From Incurvaria masculella (lineage: Eukaryota > Arthropoda > Insecta > Lepidoptera > Incurvariidae), in assembly GCA_946894095.1 (NCBI GenBank), contig OX335652.1, positions 12,237,001 to 12,301,000 of the forward strand: DNA of 64,000 bases, read 5' to 3'. Below are positions 1 to 12,466 of this stretch, in pieces. The translations under genes were made by a program, and so were the position numbers. The notes beneath the pieces are model-generated. The model saw nothing but the letters and a program-made list of their open reading frames with translations. It was not told where the DNA came from and made no database searches. Position 1 is the stretch's first letter, and each line of letters opens with the position of its first letter.

Positions 1-550
1 TTAAGGTGGCCCATCCCGCTCATCTCCCCATACAAAAGGGGAAAGAAGATCACGCCCATATTTCTTGTCAGAGATCCAAAATTTTGCTCAAAAGAGCTTT
101 ATTTGATCGAACTAGATGTCTGATGACCGTTGGCATTGTAAAATTGTGTTTGGTTTCTAAGTTATAAGGTCCGAAAGTTCGAATTTTTCGCGCGTTTTAT
201 ACAATAACTTTGGAGTTGGATTACGCAATGATAAAGTAAGAACATCGTAAAAAGATTAGTCATCAGACATAGCTTATTTAATCAAGATTTATGATCTATA
301 TGGTTTTTGTTAGATTTTTGACTACAGCGGTCGTGGTTTACTTTTAGCTATAAGTCGTTTTGAAATTAAAATTTTCGTAAATCTTACCAAATCATACACT
401 ATGCACATTGTCTTTTCTGTGGACATGTTGCATCTTCCTCATCACGGAGTCTTTCTTATTCTTTGAAAGAGAGAAGGTCCCAGAGCGCAACAGCACGGTT
501 TTGTACCGTGCCCGCGAATGAGTTAGGCCCGCCGGGTTGGGCCACCTTAA
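1..550 (+). mobile_element. 550-bp TTAA-bounded MITE, copy A
   Basis: The element begins at base 1 with TTAAGGTGGCCCATCCCG and ends at 550 with CGGGTTGGGCCACCTTAA. The 18-bp termini are inverted repeats that include TTAA. Three near-identical copies follow at 6308, 9160 and 11043. There is no coding capacity. The TTAA boundaries are those of piggyBac-type target sites; assignment to that superfamily is inference, because no transposase is present. Confidence 0.8.
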
Positions 551-662
551 GTTAATAATGTTTCTAATCATGTAAATGTCTGTTTGTTTGATGAAAATAA
601 AATAAAAATACTGTCCATAGAATATAAATATATAATATATAAATATTACTGTAGAAATAACA

Positions 663-836
663 CTTAGGCTGAGATAAATAGTCGTAACCGAAACTTAGAC
701 TAACGATAAGTAATACTTTGTGACGTCACTTTGACACATTTTGTATGGCCGAAATCTCAAAGTAATGCAAAGTGACGTCACAAAGCACTCCTTTTCGTTA
801 GTCTTAGTTTCTGTTACGACTATTTATCTCAGCCTT
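663..836 (+). mobile_element. Small MITE with AGGCTGAGATAAATAGTCG termini
   Basis: About 175 bp. The left end, GGCTGAGATAAATAGTCGTA, recurs inverted at the right end (TACGACTATTTATCTCAGCC). A second pair of inverted GTGACGTCAC boxes lies inside (near 720 and 771). TTA flanks both ends and may be the target duplication. A second copy, in the opposite orientation, hosts the LINE at 14405-17980. Confidence 0.75.
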
Positions 837-1254
837 AGTTATCATAGCAATAGGTTTGGTATAAACATCCATACCCAGTTACCTAAAAATACTCTTGGGG
901 GCTTAGGGGGTAGCTGTTATTCTGTTTGTAAACGAAATTTACGGGTATTTATTATTTTTTATGACTTACCATGTCTTCTACGGAGCACATCACAGTGAAC
1001 GGTAGCACATCACAGTAGGCATTGGCGTTTGTAAGCAAAATTTTTGTGGCTCAAAGTCCAATGTGTGGCGGTTAAGGTGATGCTGTCTGTACATTTAAAC
1101 GAGATGCCCGGCAAACTTAATCGAAATGATCTTTAAAATAGGTCAATCTGTATGAATCTGCCAATCGGTTTGATGCAATGGTGTCTGGTATCACAAGCAA
1201 TGCCATCCATCACACCATTCTGAAGGGCTGGATCTGAACAAAATCTGCTTAGAG

Positions 1255-1535
1255 AGGCGCGTAGTTCAGGGCTCTCGGGGCCTGGCCCCTCATTCGAGAA
1301 GTTGTGGTTTCGATTCCGTCTCCTGCACACATTCTTTCGGAGTTGGATATGTGAATTTCGTCACGAATGCAAGCTGCCCCACGGTTCGAAATACTACATG
1401 TATTTACACTTTCCTACTAGGTGGTAAATAACTGTCTTAGTTTTCAATGTTGCCGTGCTCATAAAGAGAAGGTATGTCGCCTAGTTGCTTTTGGGTTAAG
1501 ATCATGATTAGCCATCCATGTCTGGTTATAAAAAA
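1255..1535 (+). mobile_element. Decayed tRNA-derived SINE
   Basis: Shares with the better copies at 44671 and 46827 the core GTCACGAATGCAAGCTGC, the ...CCGTGCTCATAAAGAGAAGG block and the 3' GCCATCCATGTC tail. The tRNA-like head is strongly mutated. It lies directly before the first visible exon of copy 1. Confidence 0.6.
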
Positions 1536-1599
1536 ACTCTAGCTCTATCCTGTTCGCGCTGTACAGCATCACCGACAATGGAGTCTTCTCACATTGCAG

Positions 1600-4500
1600 A
1601 TGATGCCGTCAATCACACGGTTCCTAGTGGAGGGCGCGGAGCTACTGAACAACGATTGCTCCAGCATGGACCGAGTCATGCTGTACCTGGAAGCCAGTCT
1701 GGACACTCTGTATAACAACCTCAACAACGATAACTTCTCGCGCACCCTGGACATCATCTGGGAACAGCTCAGTGAAGTTTTGTACGAACTTATACAATCC
1801 AATCTGGAGGTAAGGATACTTTGTGATTTTATTATTTAGTTTTTCTGCAGTATTTTTTTTATAACAATGTAAATTAATTTTACTAATGTAGATTATATTT
1901 TTTTTGTTGATTTGCTTCTATAACTAATTCGTTATTTGAGCTTTCTTACCCAGTAAATGTTTTTAATAACTTATATATATCTCATTTAAAAAAATCTTGC
2001 TCAGGGTAAAAAAGCTCAAATATACTTGTCATATTAAACTATAAAGTAACTTACTAAAATTGTTTTTACTTATTTATAATACTTACCTGCCTTATTACTA
2101 ACACTTATTTTTATTTTATAGAAAGAAAAAATGACTACTCGTATTCGCTTGATTAGTCGTAGGTACTTTGGAAAGAATAAGGTTGGCCCAAAAGTCACAC
2201 TTTTTCGGGTAAATAATATTGTTTATGTACGCACTTTAAATATAATGTGTCAATTAATTTTATACACTGTTTTAAATAGTATTTCGGTAGGGGAGACCCT
2301 TTCAAAACCGTATAGAACCGTACCCCCGTCAAATCTTGCTAATGAGATCTATGTCATTGATGGCAGGAACGATTGTGTCATCTGAATATTTCATTGAATT
2401 GTTTTTCGGTTGCATTAATCTGATTTTTCGGAAATATCCAGGTATATTGAAGTTTAGGGGTAGGTACCACAAGTAAATCTCCAATTGACCGTGTTAACCA
2501 TTAACTTCACGATACTTTTACTGGCAAGATTGATTTGCATATGTAGAAATGATTGAGAAGTTTGTCCCAGAGCCTTTGGGCCGTAACTTATAAATTATGT
2601 AATTAATTTTTTTTTTTTTTTTTGCTTTATTTGGGTAATCAACAGCTTATCCATTTTCACATAAAAATATAACAGTCCAAAAGCCAAGAACAGATTACTA
2701 CTATATTATACAAAATTGAGTCTACGTTTATAAATAAATAAATAAAATAAAAAAGCCTTTATTTACCTATTAATATTTTTTTTTTTACGTAGTTTTCCAT
2801 AGCTACCTACCTACTGTACAATAAATTAATAATACTAGTCTATTTTTACAGGTATGGTTGTTAATATTATATGTATGTAAGGTATATATTTTTTATATAT
2901 ATATCACCTATTCCTCCATAAAAAAAAAAAAATTACATATATATTAATTGTTTAACTTAAGTCTACGTTTACAGTCTATAAAATATCACCTGTAGTCCAC
3001 CTAGTTATAGTCATAACGTTTAATAAATTTAAGAGTTTGATTGATACTAACTACTGTGCAAATGGGATTATTAGTTTAGATTTAGAATGAGTACCTATGT
3101 GCGAGAGCTAGATATGATGTTTGTGTGTTTGTATTAAGTACTATCCGAGGACATGCACATGGACTTTTTTTAACCGAGGACTTTTTCTTGGGTCCTCGGA
3201 ATGAAAGGTCGTCACAGTGGGATATGGAATAAGCAGAGGTTAAGTTTTAACAGTTTTATTTCTTGAATAATATTTTAAACAAAAACACATAAATGAGACA
3301 GTCTTATTAAAACCGTTTACAATTATGTTTTGAAATGAATGACCTGCCAACCTGGACTCTTAACTGTACGGTTTTGACCCGGTCTCCCTTTGCGTTGCTC
3401 ACGTCCTGATTAAGCCATGTCATGGCACATGTGCTCACGTCATTATAAATTACGTCTGTTTTGCTTGTTTGAACTACTAGTTCATGACAACGGAACCGTA
3501 TTTTCCTAATTTGAGCTGTAACTTGATGTTTTTTGTACACTAGCACCGAAAGGCAAAACTGAACCGCTTTATCGATTGCAAACGTCTGGACAAGTCTACT
3601 GCTGCGCACTTAGACTCGGTAACAATATATAATGAACTATCCCTCATATATGTAACTATCCCAATTTTATGTATGTGTATGTGCTTGTCCGATTTGTGTT
3701 GGAGAAATGTTGCGGTGAGAAAAAGAATAATACAAGGACATTTTAAACATTGTGAAAAATCCATCATTTCTCCTGCAAATAAGTATTCGGGGGACGCAAG
3801 CGGGTAGCTAATGTAGTTTAGTTTTTTATGTCTATGTATTCTACAAGAAGGTACTTACTGCTGTTGGTGTTGGGTTTTAATACTTTGAGAGTTATCCATG
3901 TTCCATGCAGCCTTTTGTTACTTCTGCACTCTCCAAGATATAAATTATAGACGCAGAGAAATGGTCAAATAGATGCACAGAAATCTGCATGAACTGCAGT
4001 TGGTTTCTCTGTTTTGCGCTCGTCTAAGTAAAATATCCAATGTTCAAAAACATGAAAGATTTTGATAAATTGCACAAAATATTGACTCCAACTACCCATT
4101 ACACTGCATGTAAGAAACACGCCTGCATGAATGCTTTGAAGTTTGAACCTTTTCTGTAGTAAGCTTTTCTCTGTTTTCCAAGCAATTTCTCGGCGGTGCA
4201 AAGAATGTTGTAAAATGTTGCATATACGTAAGTATACTATCTGATCATGTGAATGATTTGTAAATCCCAGATTGTACGTTTTTTTTCTTATTTGAAGTGT
4301 TAAAAATAATGGATTCCATAATATCTACAATGTTTGTCCCTCTCCTTTCAATATTCACACTGAGCGAAAGTGGAGAGAATAAAATATTATTTCTCCGAAA
4401 ACCAAAATTATGGGATGCACGACGACTACTCTCTATGATCCTTATTCTATTGCCTACACGTTTTTTGTTTTCGAGAAATGAGTCCGTTTCATAAATAATG

Positions 4501-7500
4501 TAGATTTAATTTTTTTAAATATTGCTTTGTTATCCAGTCCGGAGCTATACTTTAAACTTCAAGTCTCATAACTCATCGAGTACTTAGTTTAATATCGATT
4601 GAAAAATGTGTACGGAACATAACCAACCAAAAACTCCATTCAGAAAAGAAGACCACCGTCGTTTTTCGCGAACCTGCACGAGTGCCTCAAGATAATGGTC
4701 CGCTCGTTCCGGCAAGACGGCAAGGAGGTGTACTCGAGCGAGACCCTCAAGCGAGTCGAGTACCTGCTCAAGCTGCACGGCATGGAGACGCGCGAACTCA
4801 TCCACCAGTTCCACCTGGAGCGGTGGCAGGAGCAGCAGACCGTGACAGAGCCCACGCTCGGAATGCTCACCGTGCGCGCGCAGTTCCTCGACGAGAACCT
4901 CAAGCTGGAGATCATGAATGCCAGGAATCTCGTGCCGACTGATTCTAATGGTGAGTTTCATAATATTTGTATATTCCGTAAAATAATTCTTGCCGAAACT
5001 AACTGACGCGTTTTCGTATTCCTCTATACCTGGTAACTAGTTATTAATAGTTTTTGCGACAAACCATCATGACTAAACTTGGATCGGCCAAATAAATCTC
5101 ACCTCGTTAAACCACGCTTAGCGTGGCACCATATCAGCTGACTTGCAAGCTACTGAACAGCTAGTTCTCAAAGCTCTATTGGCAACCACAAAAGGGTGAT
5201 CTAATCCTTTTTGACGAGTGCTCTGAATTTAGATTGTATGGGCAAGAAAAAGGAATGCTGTCGAACAGACTGAACAACCCTAAAAAGTTACTTAAAAATC
5301 GCAGTTCCCATATATTTTATCACAAGTCAAGTAACAAAAATGTAGATGATGTAAACTGCAATATTTTTTTACATTGGTTTCTGAAGAACTCAAAATGTTA
5401 AGGTTCTTGTTTTAGGGAGCATTTAAAAGAGCAATCTATATATTTGCTGTTTTATCTAAGATATTTTGATATTGCATTATCTAGCATAACACATCTATCG
5501 GTTGGCCAGCTGACTAGATTCTATGTAAGTGTGATGGTCGCCATAGTTCCATACCTGTTGAAACACTCTCCTTATCTTCGAATGTCAGTCAGTCAGTCAG
5601 CGTGTTTGCGTCCACTGCTGGACATACGCCTCTCCAATCCTTCTCCAGTCCTCCCGGCCCTCAGCGGTACGGAACCACTGCTTTCCGCCGACGCACTTGA
5701 TGTCGTCTTCCCATCTGGCGGGTGGTCTTCCCACACTCCGTTTGCCTGTCCACGGCCGCCAGTGTAGGACACTTATCTTCGAATGTAAAAGTGCATTCAT
5801 GTGGTGAGGTCACGTATGTTCATGCTAAAGGAAAACATAATAAGGAAACACTGAATCAGATGTTGCTCTAGCAACAGGTGAACAGATGACAAAAAGCAAC
5901 AGGCTCATCATTCGTTTTCTGTTTCTAAAAATAGGCGAACACGACGTCGATATTAGTCAGCCGAATTGAGACAGAATATTCGGTTCTCGGAAGCCATGAT
6001 GACTTCCTGTCAATGTTCAAAATGTATAGTGTCATCTCTTTGGAATTTGGTACCTAGATATTTCGTATTGGTATTCAAATTAAAGGTCTCATCGAGATCT
6101 AACTTTCTGTTCTACGTAGATGTCATATCTCTGAGTCCTTAGTCTTTCTATGATCGACCAGGACCCAGCGATACAAAATAGATAGTGGCATTGTCAAATA
6201 TTGGTTCCATCAAAACGTGTCACTTAGATGCACGCGTGCGATGCTATTTACCGCGTAAGTGAAAGAGCTAACACTATTTTGCCTTGGTGGCAAATCGGTG
6301 ACACGTTTTAAGGTGGCCCAACCCGCTCATCTCCCCATACAAAAGGGGAAAGAAGATCACGCCCATATTTCTTGTCAGAGATCCAAAATTATGCTCAAAA
6401 TAGCTTTATTTGATCGAACTAGATGTCTGATGACCATTGGCATTGTAAAATTGTGTTTGTTTTCTAAGTTATTAGGTCCGAAAGTTCGAATTTTTCGCGC
6501 GTTTTATACGATAACTTTGGAGGTGGATTACTCAATGATTAAGTAAGAACATCGTAAAAAGATTAGTCATCAGACATAGCTTATTTAATCAAGATTTATG
6601 ATCTATTTGGTTTTTGTTAGATTTTTTACTACAGTGGTCGTGGTTTACTTTTAGCTATAAGTCGTTTTGAAATTAAAATTTTCGTAAATCTTACCAAATC
6701 ATACACTATGCACTTTGTCTTTTTTGTGGACATGTTGCATCTTCCTCATCACGGAGCCTGTCTTATTCTTTGAAACAGAGAAGGTCCCAGAGCGCAACAG
6801 CACGGTTTTGTACTGTGCCCGCGAATGAGTTAGGCCCACCGGGTTGGGCCGCCTTAAGGGGCTTTGCCAAACTTTTCATTTATTTGGCTGCCTAGACCCA
6901 TTTTGTTGGTACCAACTTAAATTAAATCTAACAATTGCGAAAAAGCCTCGCTTCTGTCTGGTGTCTCAGGAAACCTCACGTGCTTTTTTTTTATAAAAGC
7001 ATTCCCAAAATCTTATTTTGACAAATAACTCTGCAGGTCTCTGCGACTCGTACGTGCGAGTAACACTGATGCCGGAAGACACGTTCGTCGACACAGTGAA
7101 GCCGAAGACCCAGACACACAACAAGAACCTCTTCCCGCTGTATGACGAGGTCTTTCACATGTGAGGAGTATTATTTACATACATACGTACATACCATTAG
7201 GCTGCTTTCCCATAGTGGCAGACAGAGATGATTGGGCGCCATAAGGTGCAATCACAGCATAATTCTGCTTCCTCTAGCCTAAGTGAAAAATTGGCCGCGT
7301 TTTCCATCCAGTTAAATGTAGCCTTGCTCATGAAGGGACGATCCTGGCATGGTACCTAATTACTTCGGAAATACGGTGCATTGGGCTAATGTCAATGAAG
7401 ATGGGTAAGTAGCAACTTTTAGCTACTAACTGAAACGCTGTACCACCTTTCTTATCCTTGCAACATTTATGTGCAGTCCGTTGACTGCGGAACAGCGCGC

Positions 7501-8739
7501 CGTGAAGGATGGCCTGCTGCAGCTGGTGGTGAAGGACAAGGACCTGTTCAGCGTCAGCAACCAGTTCATGGGCGAGGCGTACCTGCACTTCAGCGAGATC
7601 CCCGCCACGCCCGCACCGCTCAGTTCGCTGCCGCAAGTTCACCTCACTCTCACCAGGCCAACCAAGATCGGTATGTCTTAGCAGCTTAGGCTGGAGTGCA
7701 CAATCTCCGATTAATCACATTCTGACAGCAACCATAATCAAACCTACGTCGTAAGAAAATAGCAACTATAACCACTCGATTCTCCACGGTTAAACATAAA
7801 CATGGCCCTAGTTGAACAGCTGATGTGTGTCAATGTCAGTGGAGTCCAGCAGCTTTTCTTTTTGGTATTTTGGATTCAAAGCCGGGAAAAATACTCAATA
7901 TTTTAGTGAGATTCCGTGTACTTAAACCGTGTATGGTTAGCATTGTAAATCTAAAGAGAATCTCTGTTTTTGTCCACTTGCAACTTAGTATTAACACCAA
8001 CCGGAGATTATGCACGCCAAATTTCCTTGTGACAGCTACCCGTGATTATATTTGATTTTAGTTTTGTTATTAAATTATTGTGCACTCCACTCTTAGTTTC
8101 TCAGTGACTTCGAACTTAAGGTGGGCCCCCAAAACTGACGTTTGTACATGCTGGGCTTCGGTGGGTGTCGATTCGGAGGCGTGGGGCTGTAAGAAGGGTG
8201 CAGCCTATACTATTTATCATGGTCAAGCGTTTGAAAAGTGACAGCGGTGGCAGTACAAACGATACAACGTCGGACTTTTAGCTTGTCTTCTGTTTAGAGG
8301 GTAGGGCCTTAAAGGTTCAGAAATTTACGCTTTCCATACAAACATAGTTTCCTAATAATTTAGGAACCACTTTTCCGATTTTCTTGATATTTTCTATCTA
8401 ATATCAAGCAATCGAAGTTGCATCCAGTTCAATGTAACCGTGCTCATAAAAGGAATGACCTGGCATAAGCACATCCGGAATCATAAAATAATATCATGAC
8501 AGTATGTGTGATATTAGCCACCCTTGTCGAGCTACATTAAAACTGTGTCTAATAAACATTGAAGAAAACAAATATTTTTTTGTCTTGAATGATCTTATCA
8601 TGGGATAAAATTTTCAGATGGCGACGCTATGAAAGCCCTCGAGAGCCGACAGGGTGACAAGCAGGCTCGAGACTTCCTCAAGAAGCAGAGGCAGAAGACC
8701 ATCGCCTCGAATAGGAATTTCTCCTTTTCCCTCACGTGA
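1600..8739 (+). CDS. Munc13-4/BAIAP3-like gene, copy 1 (3' part: end of MUN domain and C2B)
   Basis: Family proteins prime secretory vesicles by acting on SNAREs at the plasma membrane. Five exons join in frame: 1600-1809, 4644-4950, 7037-7160, 7477-7670 and 8618-8739 (957 nt, 318 codons plus stop). Each has an AG acceptor and a GT donor, and the phases fit. Exon 1 (MMPSITRFLVEGAEL) and the start of exon 2 (KRRPPSFFANLHECLKIM) are the last helices of the MUN region. The rest is a C2 domain: loop 1 reads PTDSNGLCDSYV with both calcium-binding Asp, and loop 3 reads VVKDKDLF. The tail QARDFLKKQRQK is basic, as in UNC13D/BAIAP3. The same exons recur in copy 2 at the same lengths; the first-exon peptides match at about 50 of 70 positions. 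Upstream exons lie outside the window. The final exon ends in SNRNFSFSLT, unlike copy 2. Family is secure from the motifs; the exact paralogue name is not. Confidence 0.85.
1810..4643. other. Intron of copy-1 gene
   Basis: AT-rich. It holds a poly-T run at 2607-2625, AT-rich simple sequence (2740-2950), and no recognisable exon or element. The short open frames here look random. Confidence 0.4.
5571..5786. repeat. 15-bp target-site duplication around the RTE insertion
   Basis: CTTATCTTCGAATGT is present at 5571-5585 and again at 5772-5786, bracketing the RTE fragment with no mismatch. Confidence 0.85.
5586..5771 (-). mobile_element. 5'-truncated RTE-type LINE (C-terminal RT tail)
   Basis: The reverse strand encodes RSVGRPPARWEDDIK and then EDWRRIGEAYVQQW, the characteristic C-terminal tail of RTE/BovB-type reverse transcriptases. 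The element ends in a (TGAC)n microsatellite, a usual RTE 3' tail. The 15-bp sequence CTTATCTTCGAATGT flanks both sides (5571-5585 and 5772-5786), a perfect target-site duplication. This is therefore a dead-on-arrival insertion in an intron. Confidence 0.85.
6308..6857 (+). mobile_element. 550-bp TTAA-bounded MITE, copy B
   Basis: Same family and orientation as the copy at base 1 and the same 550-bp length, within an intron of the first Munc13-4-like gene. Termini are TTAAGGTGGCCCAACCCG and, at the right end, GGGTTGGGCCGCCTTAA. Only scattered substitutions separate it from copy A, which suggests recent spread. Confidence 0.85.
7285..7410 (+). mobile_element. SINE tail fragment
   Basis: GCGTTTTCCATCCAGTT, CCTGGCATGGTACCTAATTA and GGTGCATTGGGCTAATGTCA match the 3' half of the SINE family seen intact near 44671. 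The tRNA-like head is missing. It is intronic and ends shortly before exon 7477-7670. Confidence 0.6.
8408..8475 (+). mobile_element. Short SINE tail fragment
   Basis: Contains CATCCAGTTCAATGTAACCG, then TGCTCATAAAAGGA and CCTGGCATA, matching the SINE 3' half. It lies in the last intron of the copy-1 gene. Confidence 0.5.
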
Positions 8740-9159
8740 AACTTCCATTAGAAATATCATTGTGTGAGCGAGATGAGCGGCGTTGTCTAGGCGCCTTTGC
8801 ACAAATGAAGTGTCTCTATTTATTTCTCTTTAGAAGTATGGAAGCTATAAGACTGTGTGATGTACTATTAAATTTAGTAACCCTACATTTTTTTCCAACA
8901 CATCTGTTAAAAACTATTTCTCATTTATAAAAAACTCAAATCTCAAGTCTTTTGATGGCAGATTTCTTCTGCAGCATGTAGGTCCTTTACAGTTGTATTG
9001 TTTTAATTTTAAGCTACTACAGTGCTATAAAGTTTTCTTTTTTATTCCTGTTAAAATTTCATAGCAATATTTTAAGAACAAGGAAGTGAAATGCTGTCAG
9101 CTGATACGCAGCTACTGTATGTAGAACTTACAACCTTATACAAACGCTTAGATATAAGT

Positions 9160-9697
9160 TTAAGGTGGCCCAACCCGGTAGGCCTAACTCATTTGCGGGC
9201 ACGGTACAAAACCGTGCTGTTGCGCTCTGGGACCTTCTCTCTTTTAAAGAAAAAGACAGACTCCGTGATGAGGAAGATGCAACATGTCCACAGAAAAGAC
9301 AATGTGCATAGTGTATGATTTGGTAAGATTTACGAAAATTTTAATTTCAAAACGACTTATAGCTAAAAGTAAACCACGACCGCTGTAGTCAAAAATCTAA
9401 CTTAATTGATAATCTTCATTATAAGCTATGTCTGATGACTAATATTTTTACGATGTTCTTACTTTATCATTGCGTAATCCACCTCCAAAGTTATTGTATA
9501 AAACGCGCGAAAAATTCGAAGTCTCGGACCTTATAACTTAGAAACCAAACACAATTTTACAATGCCAACGGTCATCAGACATCTGGTTCGATCAAATAAA
9601 GCTCTTTTGAGCAAAAGTTTGGATCTCTGACAAGAAATATGGGCGTGGTCTTCTTTCCCCTTTTGTATGGGGAGATGAGCGGGATAGGCCACCTTAA
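9160..9697 (-). mobile_element. TTAA-bounded MITE, copy C (inverted, 538 bp)
   Basis: Inverted relative to the first two copies. It lies just downstream of the copy-1 host gene. It starts TTAAGGTGGCCCAACCCGGT and ends GGGATAGGCCACCTTAA. A small internal deletion near 9400, where the CAAATAGATCATAAATC segment of copy D is missing, accounts for the shorter length. Confidence 0.85.
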
Positions 9698-10958
9698 GAT
9701 CTCCTATAGAACCACGTCTTTAAACAAAAATGCTGAACTAGAAAAAAAACGAGCCATAATTAAGTAAGACTATATGTATGCCCTTTTAATAGATGCTATA
9801 TAGGAGGTATGTAAATGACGCGATTCTATAGGCATCACTCGTTTGATACCCAAACGTTTCCATACGTAGGGCGAGAAATCTTGATGTTTGTTCTGTGATA
9901 AAAGAAGCGTGCCTTAGATTACATCTCATTTACTTTATTTTAAGTTTCGTATTTGAATGCTTTGGAAAGTACATTTTATAAGCAAGCAATAAATTGTATA
10001 ATGCCGTAAAAATAGTGACTATAGATATTAAAAAAACATTTGCAAGAAATGTTAACCTTTTTTCATCGTCTAACCACAAACCCTAGTAACCAATCTTCCA
10101 CTCCTCGTTTAATTTATATTGTATGGTCCATATGATCTGGAAATGGTTCAAATGCTAACCATTGTTCCTTGGTCCCTTTGAAGCAAAAAAGATAAATTCA
10201 CTTTTATGGAGTTAATAATGAAAATCCACTAATAGCCACGGAAAGTAAACTATAAAAAGTAGAAAAACTAAAAACATACAAAATTAGTTTTTTGTTTAGT
10301 ATATATTTATGTTAATTTTTTTTATACAGCATATATGTTTATTTCTTTTACTTTTATAAATTAAATTATAATTTTACTTGTTGGTTTTATTTTAATTTTT
10401 TTTTAATAAAAAGCTACTACTAAAAAAGCTACTAAGTACTGATTTAATAAAAAAAAATTACAATGAAACTTTATTCACGGATGACAAACCGAAACCGAAC
10501 AAAAGACCGACTGGTTATTGTTGTATAATTAATAGGTATCAATATATCCTGACAATCAGTATTATTAATCAGCATGTACATGCCAACATATATTTCGTAT
10601 AGGCAGACCGAATATTTAGCATCTGAGGGTTAGTCTCTAACCTGTGAACCCAAAAGATAAAATCATCGCTGAGCATCGTGCTGTGGAACTACCCTCATCG
10701 GCAGCTGGAGCTACCCACAGCTACAATCTTCGCAGCCGGCGACCTGCAGTTAACTTCTGACTGGACGACGTGTCGGAAGTCCTCCAGGTCGCGCCGCGAA
10801 TCCTGAAGAAGTCCACAATGCGGTGGACGAAACATCGACTTAAACAAGTAAGCGATTTATAAGACTGTCTATGTATTCGATTTTTTTTTATTAATAATGT
10901 GTAACAACAGTGAAAGTCTAAATAAACATACCGTAGCCATATATGGTAAGGTAGTTCC

Positions 10959-11016
10959 CAGTACCTGATTGCGTCCTTGGAATCAATTCAGCGACGAGCC
11001 GTTCGCCTTGCGGGGG
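10959..11016 (+). pseudogene. LINE reverse-transcriptase C-terminal fragment
   Basis: The + strand reads QYLIASLESIQRRAVRLAG, matching the LGSLDSIQRRAVRL segment of the LINE at 14405-17980. Only this short coding piece remains before a TTAA MITE at 11043. Confidence 0.65.
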
Positions 11017-11042
11017 AAGAAAAGATGATTTATTAGGTTTGG

Positions 11043-11592
11043 TTAAGGCGGCCCAACCCGGTGGGCCTAACTCATTCGCGGGCACGGTACAAAACCGTGC
11101 TGTTGCGCTCTGGGACCTTCTCTGTTTCAAAGAATAAGACAGGCTACTTGATGAGGAAGATGCAACATGTCCACAAAAAAGACAATGTGCATAGTGTATT
11201 ATTTGGTAAGATTTACGAAAATTTTAATTTCAAAACGACTTATAGCTAAAAGTAAACCACGACCGCTGTAGTCAAAAATCTAACAAAAACCAAATAGATC
11301 ATAAATCTTGATTAAATAAGCGATGTCTGATGACTTATCTTTTTACGATGTTCTTACTTTATCATTGCGTAATCCACCTCCAAAGTTATTGTATAAAACG
11401 CGCAAAAAATTCGAACTTTCGGACCTTATAACTTGAAAACCAAACACAATTTTACAATGCCAATGGTCATCAGACATCTAGTTCGATCGAATAAAGCTAT
11501 TTTGAGCAAAATTTTGGATCTCTGACAAGAAATATGGGCGTGATCTCCTTTCCCCTTTTGTATGGGGAGTTGAGCGGGTTGGGCCACCTTAA
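11043..11592 (-). mobile_element. 550-bp TTAA-bounded MITE, copy D (inverted)
   Basis: Full 550-bp copy in the same orientation as copy C, with ends TTAAGGCGGCCCAACCCG and GGGTTGGGCCACCTTAA. It inserted at a TTAA immediately after a LINE coding remnant (10959-11016). Confidence 0.85.
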
Positions 11593-11843
11593 GTTCGTTT
11601 GGTGTTGATTGATGACCTTTGATTACGTTTATTGATGTTTGATGATGTTTATAGGTGTTCGATAATGTATCATGATATGTTGGTGTTTCAAATTAAAATT
11701 AGGCATTAATATATGAGTCTCTGAGAATTTCCAAAAACAATATTGCATTTTAAAAACCTTCTTTCGGAAAACACGAAAACTAGTCCCTCGGTAGCTCAGT
11801 GTGCGACGCCTTGCGATTCGATAAGCTGGGGAAGCACCTCTGC

Positions 11844-12064
11844 AGGTCTATTCCTGGCATTCAGTAATCAGGAATCCTGAGTCTAGAAAACCGCTTTTAT
11901 AGCGATTTTCAAAGCGAGTTTTTCTACGGAAAACCTTAATTGATTAAAAAAACTATGCTCCGGAATATTTTCGTCAAGAAAATCGCTTTGAAAACCATAA
12001 CCGAAAATCGGTTTTCTAGACTCAGGATTCCTGATTCCTGATTACTGAATGCCAGGAATAGACC
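11844..12064. mobile_element. MITE with ~50-bp terminal inverted repeats
   Basis: The left end AGGTCTATTCCTGGCATTCA continues through TAATCAGGAATCCTGAG to TCTAGAAAACCG. The right end is its reverse complement, with one 7-bp internal duplication (GAATCAG). The ~120-bp core is itself partly palindromic (AAATCGCTTT against AAAGCGATTT-like blocks). Flanks resemble each other only weakly, so the target duplication is unclear. No coding capacity. Confidence 0.8.
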
Positions 12065-12149
12065 TCCTGAGCGCGGTTAGTTTATGTATGGGTGACCATT
12101 TTCAACCGTTGAGGCTGGCCTTGGTTCGGATTCCACGTAAAACCCCTTC

Positions 12150-12235
12150 CTTACCTAATCCCGCCCGGGTTGGTACCATCGCATTGAATAAACGATGGTT
12201 GAAGCGGCAATGTCAATGGCAGTTTGACTTTGACA
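12150..12235 (+). mobile_element. SINE middle fragment
   Basis: CCCGCCCGGGTTGGTACCAT, then CGCATTGAATAAACGATGG and AAGCGGCAATG, match the central part of the SINE family (compare 13048-13098). Confidence 0.5.
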
Positions 12236-12466
12236 GCTTGAAAAGTAAAACCACAGAATAAGTAGAAAACATCTGTGTGGGGTTTGACGTTTTTACGTAA
12301 CTTCGAAGTTCCCTAAACGCCAATTTAGGTGAGATCTCAGACTGACCACTCCAGTACTGATTGGATTTTATTTAGGAAAGGTCTTCCAATTGCGAAGTAA
12401 CATTGTATTGGCTCTGCTTCGCGATTTACGGAGAAATCACGGAATGCAAATGAAGGAATGTAAGGA

